Shown: piece after piece, positions 1-7,388 of the stretch
How positions within the stretch are numbered: the stretch's first letter is position 1
Layout of the letters: the number at the start of each line of letters is the position of its first letter
Assembly: GCA_937967805.1 (NCBI GenBank)
Contig: CALBTC010000489.1
Coordinates: 1 to 18,793, forward strand
DNA: 18,793 nt
Direction of reading: 5' to 3'
Origin: an uncultured Anaerolineaceae bacterium
GTDB lineage: Bacteria; Chloroflexota; Anaerolineae; Promineifilales; Promineifilaceae
The notes under the pieces: generated by a model
What the model saw: only the letters and a program-made list of their open reading frames with translations
Told to the model about the DNA's origin: nothing
Databases searched by the model: none
Program-made: the position numbers and the translations under genes

Positions 1-73
1 GTTTAACAAGATGAGGTTCTTTTGTTTATTTTTTTATGAGTTTGGAATCGCCCTGATTTTTAACCCGCCAGAC

Positions 74-102
74 TTGACAGGCAATGCTGCTTTGGATAGA
101 AT
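74..102 (+). promoter_or_regulatory. sigma70-type promoter of tRNA-Phe
   Basis: A perfect -35 hexamer TTGACA (74-79) is followed by a 17-nt spacer and a -10 hexamer TAGAAT (97-102, 5 of 6 to consensus). The predicted transcription start is near 109, about 23 nt before the tRNA-Phe gene, as expected for a stable-RNA promoter. The 73 bases before it hold no recognisable gene. Confidence 0.75.
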
Positions 103-131
103 TTCCCAGCCTCCAATGAGGTTCCTTACCA

Positions 132-204
132 GCCGGGATAGCTCAGTCGGTAGAGCACTGCACTGAAAATGCAGGTGTCCCCAGTTCGAGCCTGGGTCCT
201 GGCA
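132..204 (+). tRNA. tRNA-Phe (anticodon GAA)
   Basis: The acceptor arm at 132-138 pairs with 197-203 (one G-T wobble), with discriminator A204. The D arm contains the usual AGCTCAGTCGGTAGAGC block, and the T arm has GTTCGAGCC. The anticodon stem CTGCA/TGCAG encloses the loop CTGAAAA, giving anticodon GAA for phenylalanine. The length is 73 nt with no encoded CCA end, so CCA must be added enzymatically. It has its own strong promoter upstream. Confidence 0.97.
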
Positions 205-258
205 TATTTTTAATTTTTGTGGTTCATGATTGTTTGGTAAGACGACAAGAACAAAGTT

Positions 259-287
259 TTGCTAAATAAATCGGCCGTTGGTATAAC
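259..287 (+). promoter_or_regulatory. promoter of tRNA-Gly (and probably tRNA-Cys)
   Basis: TTGCTA (259-264), a 17-nt spacer and TATAAC (282-287, 5 of 6 to consensus) end 20 nt before the tRNA-Gly gene. The TTGCTA -35 element is the one also seen at the two minus-strand promoters at 4759-4787 and 7389-7417, which strengthens the call. Its spacer contains a CGGCCG core. Confidence 0.55.
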
Positions 288-307
288 TGTAGCGTAGTCA
301 TTCTTTT

Positions 308-379
<72 letters not shown>

Positions 380-385
380 CTAACG

Positions 386-417
386 TCCGGCAGGCCGCAA
401 GCCTGCCGGATTTGTTT
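386..417 (+). terminator. inter-tRNA hairpin, terminator-like
   Basis: TCCGGCAGGC (386-395) pairs perfectly with GCCTGCCGGA (401-410) around a 5-nt loop, followed by TTTGTTT. This 10-bp GC-rich stem lies between tRNA-Gly and tRNA-Cys. It could be a leaky Rho-independent terminator or a processing signal, because no separate promoter for tRNA-Cys is visible in the 41-nt gap. Confidence 0.6.
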
Positions 418-420
418 CCT

Positions 421-491
<71 letters not shown>

Positions 492-500
492 CAATTATTT

Positions 501-529
501 AGCCCTTGCCCATTGGCAAGGGCTTTTTT
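501..529 (+). terminator. Rho-independent terminator after tRNA-Cys
   Basis: GCCCTTGCC (502-510), loop CATT, GGCAAGGGC (515-523) and then a run of T to 529 form a 9-bp stem (10 with A501-T524). It ends the tRNA cluster and insulates it from the downstream regulator gene. Confidence 0.9.
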
Positions 530-543
530 GCACAATTAGAAAG

Positions 544-571
544 TTGGCGGTACAACCCGGATCGAGATAAT
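544..571 (+). promoter_or_regulatory. candidate promoter of the DtxR-family gene (possibly leaderless)
   Basis: TTGGCG (544-549), a 16-nt spacer and GATAAT (566-571) sit directly in front of the gene. Only 8 nt separate the -10 from the ATG at 580, so transcription would begin at or within about 2 nt of the start codon. No Shine-Dalgarno sequence is visible before the ATG, consistent with a leaderless mRNA. Confidence 0.4.
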
Positions 572-579
572 ATCAACAT

Positions 580-1245
580 ATGCCAAACAACGATTTTCAG
601 CCCAGCGTCGCCATGCGAGAATATCTTGCTGAGATTTACCGGCTGCAAGAAGATTCTCCCACAGTGAGCACCACTAGCCTGGCTGACCGGCTTCATGTGT
701 CGGCGCCGGCGGTGCCTCGGATGCTTAAGCGGCTCAGAAACGCTGGTTATGTCAAGCACAAGCCGTATCAGGGTATTGAGCTAACCCCTCGCGGGCGGGA
801 AGAAGCGTTGCGTGAACTGCGCCGCCACCGCATTTTAGAAGTATTCCTGGTAGACGTGATGGGATTCACCTGGGATGAAGCTCACGAACATGCAGATGAT
901 ATGGGCAAAGGGCTGAACGATACCATCACCGAACGCATGGCCGAGATGACCGACAACCCTAGTCGCTGCCCCCACGGCGAGCCTATTCCCGATGCTGAAG
1001 GGAAGTTGCCCGAAGTAAAAGATGTTTGCATTATGAACCTGGGAGTGGGGCACGTGGGCAGGGTGAGCCGGGTACGCACACACGACCCTGAACGGCTCAA
1101 ATATTTCAAATCGCTGGGTCTGGTTCCCGGTGCTGATTTTGAGATTATGGGGCGTGCCCCATTTAACGGGCCAATGCGCTTGCGGGTGGGCCGAGATGAT
1201 GTCGTGTTGGGTGTGGAGCTAACAAAATCACTCTGGGTAGAGTAA
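580..1245 (+). CDS. DtxR/MntR-family metal-dependent transcriptional repressor with FeoA-like C-terminal domain
   Basis: This is a predicted iron- or manganese-responsive DNA-binding repressor of 221 aa. Residues about 5-62 form the winged helix (SLADRLHVSAPAV in the helix-turn-helix), about 63-135 the dimerisation/metal domain, and about 147-221 an SH3-like FeoA domain. It aligns without gaps to Corynebacterium DtxR over the metal helix. His83, Glu87 and His102 match DtxR H79, E83 and H98, whereas DtxR C102, E105 and H106 are replaced by Asp106, Gly109 and Lys110. The primary metal site is therefore altered, so the metal or ligand cannot be assigned. The gene ends 5 nt from the convergent NrtR-like gene. 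The family is clear, the ligand uncertain, and the alignment was made from memory. Confidence 0.9.
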   Translation: MPNNDFQPSVAMREYLAEIYRLQEDSPTVSTTSLADRLHVSAPAVPRMLKRLRNAGYVKHKPYQGIELTPRGREEALRELRRHRILEVFLVDVMGFTWDEAHEHADDMGKGLNDTITERMAEMTDNPSRCPHGEPIPDAEGKLPEVKDVCIMNLGVGHVGRVSRVRTHDPERLKYFKSLGLVPGADFEIMGRAPFNGPMRLRVGRDDVVLGVELTKSLWVE

Positions 1246-1250
1246 TCCTG

Positions 1251-1955
1251 TTATGGGAATAAGCGGCGCGTTTTAACCTCTGCTACGGCATCCTCCCGAT
1301 ACCGGTACAGCATGGCCGGGCGACCTTCCCCCTCTTTTTGTTTTTCTCCAGTCTCTTCTAGAATCTCGGCCGACAAAATTTTGCGGCGAAAGTTTCGTTT
1401 GTCCAGTTTTTCGCCAAGAATAATTTCGTAGGCTGTTTGCAATTCAGTCAGGGTAAAGACATCAGGAAGCAGCTGAAAGCCAACGGAACTATATTCCAGC
1501 TTGTAGCGCAGGCGTGTGTAAGCATAATCAACAATTTCGGCATGGTCAAAGGCCAGTGGGGGGAGCTGTAAAATGGAAAACCAACCTGTTTCGTGTGTAT
1601 GATTGCCCGCCTGACGATGAATGGCATCATGCGGCACCAGGGCAAAATAGGCGACGGTGATGACGCGGGTGCGCGGGTCACGATCCGGCGTGCCAAACGT
1701 GTAAAGCTGTTCCGTGTAGACATCTTCCACACCGGTTTCATCGGCCAAAGCGCGAACGGCCGCTTCCTCCAAAGATTCATCCATCTTCACAAATGATCCG
1801 GTAATTGCCCATGTCTCGGCATATGTCGCTTCCTGGCGCTTGATAAGCAGAACCTTCAATTCATCATCCACCAGAGAAAAAATGACCACGTCTACTGTGA
1901 CAGACGGCCGATCAAATTTATTTGGATCATAATTGGCTGGCAAATCAATTGACAA
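1251..1955 (-). CDS. NrtR-like Nudix-related transcriptional regulator
   Basis: A 234-aa protein with an N-terminal Nudix fold (about 15-150) and a C-terminal winged helix (about 165-228). The latter carries the block FTLTELQTAYEIILGEKL followed by DKRNFRRKIL, typical of the NrtR family, which controls NAD-metabolism genes in response to ADP-ribose or related nucleotides. The Nudix box (about 53-75) is degenerate: the REUxEE core reads RALADE, so one catalytic Glu is Ala and another Asp. This suggests a sensor rather than an active hydrolase, as known for NrtR. The start chosen is TTG at 1955, because GGAGG lies 5 nt upstream and no better ATG exists. No NAD gene lies in the window, so its targets are elsewhere or different. 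Confidence 0.85.
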   Translation of the reverse strand: MSIDLPANYDPNKFDRPSVTVDVVIFSLVDDELKVLLIKRQEATYAETWAITGSFVKMDESLEEAAVRALADETGVEDVYTEQLYTFGTPDRDPRTRVITVAYFALVPHDAIHRQAGNHTHETGWFSILQLPPLAFDHAEIVDYAYTRLRYKLEYSSVGFQLLPDVFTLTELQTAYEIILGEKLDKRNFRRKILSAEILEETGEKQKEGEGRPAMLYRYREDAVAEVKTRRLFP

Positions 1956-1980
1956 AAGAGCCTCCAGGCGTCCGAGTAAA

Positions 1981-2012
1981 CAAAAAGTCTCCAGCCAAAA
2001 GCTAGAGACTTA
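1981..2012 (-). terminator. Rho-independent terminator of the cpaB-like operon
   Basis: On the minus strand AAGTCTC (2011-2005) pairs with GAGACTT (1991-1985), with a further AGC/GCT inner helix and loop TTTTG, followed by a short T run (1985-1982). It lies 25 nt after the stop codon of the second SAF protein and separates it from the NrtR-like gene. Confidence 0.75.
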
Positions 2013-2036
2013 GATTTGGTCATAGAATAAAGTTAG

Positions 2037-3296
2037 CTACTGTCCCGGCTGATCATTTATATTGCCTGGCGGCAGAGACGGGTATGTGACGTCTTCCATT
2101 GATGGATGCAAATCAAAGTTAGATTGTTCCGGTATAGCCAGACCACCCTGGTCAATGATTTGTGGCAGACTGACGCTTGTGGTCACAAAGACGGTTTGAT
2201 CCCCAGGCGAGCGCAGCGCCAGGTCGATGGCTACACCGCGAATCATGGCCCAGTTAAAGGCCAAAGCATCTTGGGATGACATACTAAGGATAACAACGTC
2301 CGGTATTCTCTCTACCCGCCCAGGGAGGGTGGTAGAGGTAAATCCAAACCCCTCCATCTCTGCCCCTGCCTCGTCACCTACTACTTCACCCCCATCTTCA
2401 CCTCCCTCAGCTGGAGCGCCTGCTTGTTGTGGCTGATCTAACTGCTGTTGCTCTATCAGCTCTAGCGGATCAAACCAGGTACCTACATAAAGCACTTCTG
2501 CTTGCTGGATGGTAAGCTGCGTTACTCGCTTGGGAATAGGCAGACCAGGCGTGAAGTCTTGACTCTCTAGCCCAAGGGTGCTGGGGACAATGGCAGCTAC
2601 CTGATTGATTTCAGGGATGAATTCGAGACGGCCTTCAGTCACAGGTGGAAACAAGAATGGCTCACCATCAAGCAAAGCCGATTGGATGACGCGCTCGATC
2701 CGATTAGGTAGAATTGTGCCAAACTGAGGATCGATGCCAACAACGCGCATGGTCATGATCACGTCTACAGAATCACCGGGCCGCATTGCCAGCGCCGCAC
2801 CATTAAACCGGTCAACCGGAAAAGCGATAGCAACTTCGCCAAATGGAACGTACAAAGCCAAGTCAGACCCAAATGAAGCGATATCGGTAGGATTAAGCGC
2901 CAGCATAGGGCTTAAAACGGATTGGCCGCGGGAAATATCTACTTTGGCAATACGGCCGATAAGTCGCGCCGTGTCGGTAAAAGTATAACCACCTTGCAAG
3001 GCGATATTGGTCCGAGGCCATCGCTGGACCTCTAAAAGTTCAGGTCGAAGCATGGTGCCAACAGGGATATTGACTTTGGCTACGACAACATCTTCCAGGC
3101 CAGGAGTTGCTGTGGGGGGAGGTTGAAGCGGTTCATCCACGCCCTCTCCATCAGTTTCATCGGTAGCAGTAGTGTCACCATCATCACCGAAGAGGCCAGC
3201 AAGGGGACCAATGCCACTGTTTCCCAGCAAAACGAGCGCCAAAGCACCTACCAGAATTAATACCAATATCAGGAGAATGAACGTTCTAAGACGCAT
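2037..3296 (-). CDS. CpaB/RcpC-like SAF-domain protein (second copy)
   Basis: A 419-aa predicted membrane-anchored, outward-facing protein. Residues 5-25 are a single transmembrane helix. Residues 30-68 are an acidic Thr/Pro-rich linker, and about 69-132 a SAF domain with VAKVNIPVGTMLRPELL. A long domain of the Flp pilus assembly CpaB/RcpC type follows, with an acidic Gly/Glu insertion near residues 290-315. In tad/Flp systems CpaB is a periplasmic/envelope assembly component; in a Chloroflexota envelope its role is not established. AAGGA lies 7 nt before the ATG. It follows the first copy after a 53-nt gap and ends in a terminator. No pilin, TadA ATPase or TadB/C gene is present in the window, so the function is inferred from domain type only. 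Confidence 0.75.
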   Translation of the reverse strand: MRLRTFILLILVLILVGALALVLLGNSGIGPLAGLFGDDGDTTATDETDGEGVDEPLQPPPTATPGLEDVVVAKVNIPVGTMLRPELLEVQRWPRTNIALQGGYTFTDTARLIGRIAKVDISRGQSVLSPMLALNPTDIASFGSDLALYVPFGEVAIAFPVDRFNGAALAMRPGDSVDVIMTMRVVGIDPQFGTILPNRIERVIQSALLDGEPFLFPPVTEGRLEFIPEINQVAAIVPSTLGLESQDFTPGLPIPKRVTQLTIQQAEVLYVGTWFDPLELIEQQQLDQPQQAGAPAEGGEDGGEVVGDEAGAEMEGFGFTSTTLPGRVERIPDVVILSMSSQDALAFNWAMIRGVAIDLALRSPGDQTVFVTTSVSLPQIIDQGGLAIPEQSNFDLHPSMEDVTYPSLPPGNINDQPGQ

Positions 3297-3349
3297 AACG
3301 TGTTCCTTAGTTTATTTAGTCTTCTGTGCAGACGTTAGAAATCCTTTAT

Positions 3350-4525
3350 TTATTCAGGCACCTGTTCTTCATTCGCTGGTGGCGTTGGTGTGACTTCTCG
3401 AATCAGTGTTTCCACTGTATAGCCCAGGTTCGGGGGAACTTCCACGTTAAACCGCTCAAGTAAAAAGTCTAACGTCATGTTTTCTACGCTGTAAAGCTGG
3501 CCATCATTGACACCCCGAAGGGCAAAGAATATCTGCGCGTTAACGTCAACGGCATAACGGAGCAATAATTGCTGTTGTGGTTGAAGAGCCACAACGGCAA
3601 CATCGTCTGGAATTGGTGTAGGCGTTGGTGTAGAAGCCGGCGGTGGCGTTGGTGTTGGCTGTCCTTCTTCTAGCGGCGGTGGTGTAGCTGTTGGGATTTG
3701 ATTAGCTGGGTCTACGGGCAGCCGATACTGTCCAACCTGTATGACGCGCGCATTTTGGATAATCATTGTCACAGGTACAGGCCGCGGAGCAATATCTTCC
3801 TCATTTGGGCTAATATGAGCCAGGTCCCCGGTAGGCAACTCTTCAAAACGGCCGATTGGTGAAACCAGGAAAATGATTGGCTGAGAAACAAATGCTAAAG
3901 GACTTCCGGCTTCTTCTACGGCTTCAATTTGTTCTTCCAAGTAAAAGGCCGCGTCATTTGGCAGATAGGTCTGGAACTCCTCATCAATCTGATAGAAGAG
4001 GAACGTGACCATAATGTCCACGTAATCACCTTCGCTCATACCGTAACCTACGCTCGAAAGCCGGTCCATGGGCACAGCTTGGGCCACATAGCCCGGCGGG
4101 ATTAATGAGCTAGGACCGTATGTTTCCAGGCCAATTCTAGTAATGTCATCGACCAGCGAGTCGTAGGTAAGCGTTTCGCCCTGGTAAATATCGGTTCGGG
4201 CATAAAGATTGAGGGCGTCTTCAATGTTGGTAATGACATTACTGCCAACATTTTCCACCGGCCGTTGGTCCAGCGCCAGAATATCGGCGGTCATTTGATG
4301 GCCCCGGGGAACGGTTTGCAAAGAGACAACGACGTCAACTAGCGGGGGAACTGTTTCAACAGCCTCTGCGCCATCGGTACCATCTGGGGCTGGAGCGCCG
4401 TCTTCACCATCTGTCACTGTTTCTTCAACCGGTTGGTTTTGTTGCAAGATAAAAACGACACCTACAATAGACAGCATGACGATGCCGAATATGAAAACGA
4501 GAATTAAGATAGTTCGACGGCTCAT
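3350..4525 (-). CDS. CpaB/RcpC-like SAF-domain protein (first copy)
   Basis: A 391-aa protein with the same plan as its downstream neighbour. A transmembrane helix at about 6-28 is followed by an acidic linker (30-62), a SAF domain (about 64-127, SLQTVPRGHQMTADILAL), and a CpaB-type body. Near residues 285-310 is a low-complexity Pro/Thr stretch, and a short C-terminal domain follows. The two copies are clearly homologous in plan but strongly diverged, so the duplication is old. AAGGGA lies 7-8 nt before the ATG. The start codon overlaps the stop of a possible 70-codon leader ORF (ATGA). It is probably transcribed from the promoter at 4759-4787 together with the second copy. Confidence 0.75.
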   Translation of the reverse strand: MSRRTILILVFIFGIVMLSIVGVVFILQQNQPVEETVTDGEDGAPAPDGTDGAEAVETVPPLVDVVVSLQTVPRGHQMTADILALDQRPVENVGSNVITNIEDALNLYARTDIYQGETLTYDSLVDDITRIGLETYGPSSLIPPGYVAQAVPMDRLSSVGYGMSEGDYVDIMVTFLFYQIDEEFQTYLPNDAAFYLEEQIEAVEEAGSPLAFVSQPIIFLVSPIGRFEELPTGDLAHISPNEEDIAPRPVPVTMIIQNARVIQVGQYRLPVDPANQIPTATPPPLEEGQPTPTPPPASTPTPTPIPDDVAVVALQPQQQLLLRYAVDVNAQIFFALRGVNDGQLYSVENMTLDFLLERFNVEVPPNLGYTVETLIREVTPTPPANEEQVPE

Positions 4526-4734
4526 AAGATCGTCCCTTCTTTAACCGTATGTTTAGGGGCTGGTGGGTTTTCTGGGTCGCGTGTCATCACTGGAGTAAAT
4601 TGCTGACTCAAACCATTTGCCACGTCGTACCGGTATCTTATTGTTGGGTCAGTGAATACGAAACCATTTTGGTGATGGAGAACGCCGCCGCAGCATAGAG
4701 TTTTTGCCGATGAATACCAATACAATCTTAACAA
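4522..4734 (-). CDS. possible small leader ORF coupled to the cpaB-like operon
   Basis: A 70-codon ORF starting with TTG at 4734, preceded by GAGAGG with an 8-nt spacer. It begins about 18 nt after the predicted start of transcription from the 4759-4787 promoter. Its TGA overlaps the ATG of the first SAF gene (ATGA), the usual geometry for translational coupling. The product has no membrane segment; it has a Cys-Cys-Gly-Gly motif near residue 14 and a Pro-rich tail. I recognise no family. It may be real or may simply be an open stretch of a 220-nt 5' leader; the TTG start and lack of homology keep confidence low. Confidence 0.35.
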   Translation of the reverse strand: MLRLYWYSSAKTLCCGGVLHHQNGFVFTDPTIRYRYDVANGLSQQFTPVMTRDPENPPAPKHTVKEGTIL

Positions 4735-4904
4735 TATGTAAACCTCTCAACGAGGCGTATGTTATCATATGTAAAGTTGAATAGCAAGTGATACCAACTG
4801 GAGAAGGGGCTTTTTATAGTACAAATGGGGGAGTTTTTGCCAGAAATTCAGTGTTTTTGACAATGTACAAGGCCAAAATTGAGGATTCAACCGCCCAAAA
4901 GTGA
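4735..4904. other. intergenic region between the envelope operon and the cpaB-like operon
   Basis: This AT-rich spacer holds the minus-strand promoter at 4759-4787 and a small CCTC/GAGG hairpin at 4743-4754. No convincing terminator for the DivIC-like gene is visible, so read-through into the cpaB-like unit is possible. No further gene is supported here. Confidence 0.6.
4759..4787 (-). promoter_or_regulatory. promoter of the cpaB-like operon
   Basis: On the minus strand TTGCTA (4787-4782), a 17-nt spacer and TAACAT (4764-4759) are preceded by TCAC. The same arrangement, including TCAC before TTGCTA and the same -10 hexamer, occurs before the LysM gene at 7389-7417. This recurrence is the main support. 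The predicted start is near 4752. Confidence 0.55.
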
Positions 4905-5330
4905 TTAACGACTGGGCTGAGGGGCATCTGTGAGCAAGTGCCACCATGCCTGCCAGGGGCGCGCATTTTGGATAGGATCGGGGGTGGCTGTGGGTACGGC
5001 CGTTGCCGGCGGCGTGGCTTCAATTACCAAAGGCACCACCCGTTTTTCGCCCGGCAAAAGATATCCACCTTCATCTCGGGCATAGGCAGCGACGTAATCA
5101 TCACTTTGTACATACTCCAGCGTTACTTGCAGCTCTACCTGGCGCGTGGATTCGGCATTCACCTCCATTTGCAGATCGGCTTCGCCCACGCCCACCAACT
5201 GGCCTTCCCGAGCGCGCCGGTTCAGGTCCACAGCTACAAAGAGCGCCGCGCCAACGAGCAGCAAAATGATGATTTGCGGCAGTGTGAGTAACGGCCGTTG
5301 CCGCCATAAATCTTTAGCCATAGGATTCAC
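4905..5330 (-). CDS. septum formation initiator (DivIC/FtsB-like) protein
   Basis: A 141-aa bitopic membrane protein. It has a short basic cytoplasmic N terminus, a transmembrane helix at about 17-36, and a predicted coiled coil at about 37-72. A conserved block follows (YVQSDDYVAAYARDEGGYLL then PGEKRVVPL, about 73-101), characteristic of DivIC/FtsB division proteins, which link FtsL and the FtsQ-type protein in the divisome. A Thr/Pro linker and a Trp-rich tail (WQAWW) complete it. It is last in an operon with the M24-like and LysM genes, 32 nt after the former. The start is uncertain: GTG at 5330 or ATG at 5321; neither has a strong ribosome binding site. Function in division is inferred from the family. 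Confidence 0.75.
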   Translation of the reverse strand: MNPMAKDLWRQRPLLTLPQIIILLLVGAALFVAVDLNRRAREGQLVGVGEADLQMEVNAESTRQVELQVTLEYVQSDDYVAAYARDEGGYLLPGEKRVVPLVIEATPPATAVPTATPDPIQNARPWQAWWHLLTDAPQPSR

Positions 5331-5362
5331 ATCTTAACATAATTGTTGCGGCTGGCAACCCC

Positions 5363-6649
5363 CTAAATTGGAATCACCAGATTCTGCCAATCGCGCGGAT
5401 AGTAGGTTAGCATCTCAATGCCATCATTGGTAATGACGACGGTATCGGAATGGCGGAAGCCGCCCAGCTCCGGCCCGTACAAGCCCGGTTCCACCGTGAA
5501 AACCATGCCTTCTTGCAAGACGGTTTGGTCGCCCGTGTCCAGGAAGGGACCTTCATGGTAACGCAGGCCGATGGCGTGGCCGGTGTGGTGCTTCCAGTAG
5601 GGCATCAGGTCGTGCTTTTCATAGTACTGGCGTACGGCCGTATCCACTGCGCTGCACGTCACTCCCGGCTTCATTGCGGCAAAGGCAACTTCCTGGGCCG
5701 CCTTCATATGCTCAAAGAATCGCTGTTGCTCCGGGCCGGGCTTGCCGACAAACATGGTGCGCTCCAGCTCCGAATTGTAGCCCCACATGGGGCAGCTTGC
5801 GCCGGTGACCAGCACGTCGCCCGGCTGAAAGGTGATGTTGTTGGCCAGGGCATGGGGAATGGCCGCATTGCGCCCAATCTGGCCGCGATAACCGGCAAAC
5901 GGACCGCTGAGCCACATGCTTTGCGCCCGGTACAGCGGCCCGATGGCGTCCATCATGGCCAGGGTGGCTTCCTGGCTGGCGCGCAGGCTGACGGCCGTTT
6001 CTGTAACGTGTACGGCCGTATACCGCTGCAGCAGCACATGCGCCAGATGTCCCCACTTGCAGCTCTCCTTTATAAGGGCAATCTCCGCCGCGCTTTTGAT
6101 CGCCTGCATCCGGTTAAGCTGGCCTTGAACGTTTTGCACCGTCATGCCGGTCAGCCGGGAAAGCGACACGCCTTCGTAGCCAAAAATCCAGGGGTAACCG
6201 TCCTGATCTGCCCCGATTTGGCTGCTGCTGGCCAGGGGATATTGTCTGGATGGTTCTTGATGCGGCCGAATGACAATTTCGGCCGGCTTTGTGGGTGAGT
6301 GCAAATATTTTGGGTTTGTGTTTTCCTTTATGAGTCCCATCTCCATCAGCAGATCCTGGAAGATGGCCATGGGGTGCGGATCGCCGGGATATTCCAGGTA
6401 GTAGGCGACGCGGTCCAGTTCGGCTTCGGCCTGAGCGTGCTCCAGTTCCAGCCGGGGCACCAGCATGGCCCGTTCCCCGGCGGCGCTGAGCACAAAGGCA
6501 ATGGGGCGTTCGGTAGGGATAAAGGCGAAGCCGGTGAAATAAAGGATGTTGACGCTGTCGAATAACACAGCGCCGGTTAGCTTCTGTTGCTGAATGTAAT
6601 CGAGGAGGCGTTGGCAACGGCCGTTAAATTCAGATCGACGAATGCGCAT
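5363..6649 (-). CDS. M24-family metallopeptidase-like protein (Xaa-Pro aminopeptidase/creatinase fold)
   Basis: A 428-aa protein with a creatinase-type N-terminal domain (about 1-165) and a pita-bread M24 domain (about 180-420), which in active members removes Xaa-Pro N-terminal residues using two metal ions. His358 (TGHAIGL) and Glu387 (VEPGLYG) match the His and first Glu ligands, and HEGP (365-368) is present. However, the first Asp ligand position reads VTGAS, the second is Glu294 (NSELERT in place of SDxTRT), and the final Glu position is Ser401 (FRHSD). The canonical five-ligand site is thus incomplete. An in-frame TTG at 6673 would overlap the LysM gene; ATG at 6649 with AGGA close upstream is preferred. 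It sits 11 nt after the LysM gene, in the same operon. Peptidase activity is uncertain. Confidence 0.85.
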   Translation of the reverse strand: MRIRRSEFNGRCQRLLDYIQQQKLTGAVLFDSVNILYFTGFAFIPTERPIAFVLSAAGERAMLVPRLELEHAQAEAELDRVAYYLEYPGDPHPMAIFQDLLMEMGLIKENTNPKYLHSPTKPAEIVIRPHQEPSRQYPLASSSQIGADQDGYPWIFGYEGVSLSRLTGMTVQNVQGQLNRMQAIKSAAEIALIKESCKWGHLAHVLLQRYTAVHVTETAVSLRASQEATLAMMDAIGPLYRAQSMWLSGPFAGYRGQIGRNAAIPHALANNITFQPGDVLVTGASCPMWGYNSELERTMFVGKPGPEQQRFFEHMKAAQEVAFAAMKPGVTCSAVDTAVRQYYEKHDLMPYWKHHTGHAIGLRYHEGPFLDTGDQTVLQEGMVFTVEPGLYGPELGGFRHSDTVVITNDGIEMLTYYPRDWQNLVIPI

Positions 6650-6660
6650 GGTTCCTAATC

Positions 6661-7320
6661 CTACGGCACGCAAATAATATCGGCCGTCCTAACGGTGAAA
6701 TTGGCGTCCAGCCCGTTGATCGACTGCAAATTTTGCGGTGTGGTGTTGAAGCGCTGGCCAATATTGAAGGCCGTATCCCCTTCACCGACGGCATACGGCC
6801 GTCCGCGCCCGGCACAAAAGTCGGGATTGCCAATAGGCAGCCGGATAACTTGTCCCGGAACCAGGCTGGTTTGGGAGATGCCATGCTCGGCCATGAGGGC
6901 TATTGACGTATCTATCCGCTCTGAAACGCTGTACAAGGTATCTCCCTGCTGCACCGCGTAATCAATGAAGATAACTTTAGCCACGCCGGGGGCGGCCGTT
7001 GCCGCTTGCGTGTCGGCAGGTACGGCCGTAGGCTCCGGGGTGGCGGTGGCCTCCTGTACTTGCTGGTCGGGGGCATCTTCTGTACGAGGCGTATCGTCTA
7101 CCGGCGCTTCAATGATCGTGGGCCGCAGGTTGGGATCCACCTGCAATGAAATTTGTTCCGCGCCGACAGTTACCAGAAAAGTACTGGCGGCCGGATCGGG
7201 TTCGGCCGCCCGGTTACGGTTTTGTATAACGTTGATGGCCAAAAAGACACCCGCGGCCAAAATAATGGCAATGGCAATGAGCAGCATCACAATGGGGAGT
7301 TGAATTCTCTGAGTACGCAT
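6661..7320 (-). CDS. membrane-anchored double LysM domain protein
   Basis: A 219-aa protein with an N-terminal transmembrane helix or uncleaved signal anchor (about 9-31). An extracytoplasmic Thr/Pro/Ala-rich region (about 35-115) precedes two LysM modules. LysM1 is at about 119-162 (YAVQQGDTLYSVSERI) and LysM2 at about 174-218 (YAVGEGDTAFNIGQRF). LysM binds N-acetylglucosamine-containing polymers, mainly peptidoglycan. Cys169 and Cys217 bracket LysM2 and could form a disulfide. No catalytic domain is attached, so a scaffolding or wall-anchoring role is likely. GAGGG lies 8 nt before the ATG. It is the first gene of an operon with the M24-like and DivIC-like genes, driven by the promoter at 7389-7417, which suggests a cell-envelope or division context. 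Confidence 0.88.
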   Translation of the reverse strand: MRTQRIQLPIVMLLIAIAIILAAGVFLAINVIQNRNRAAEPDPAASTFLVTVGAEQISLQVDPNLRPTIIEAPVDDTPRTEDAPDQQVQEATATPEPTAVPADTQAATAAPGVAKVIFIDYAVQQGDTLYSVSERIDTSIALMAEHGISQTSLVPGQVIRLPIGNPDFCAGRGRPYAVGEGDTAFNIGQRFNTTPQNLQSINGLDANFTVRTADIICVP

Positions 7321-7388
7321 ACGGTTTTCCCTCGATTGAACCAGGCCGGTTCAGCGGGCGACCTTAAAACAGACGGCCGTCTGGAATT

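Noticed and set aside
5450..6298. 282-codon plus-strand ORF
   Set aside because: It is antisense to the well-supported M24-family gene; its composition is that of a complementary frame and it has no recognisable domain.
6650..6673. TTG start for the M24-like gene at 6673
   Set aside because: It would overlap the LysM stop, add eight codons without homology and use a weaker start than the ATG at 6649.
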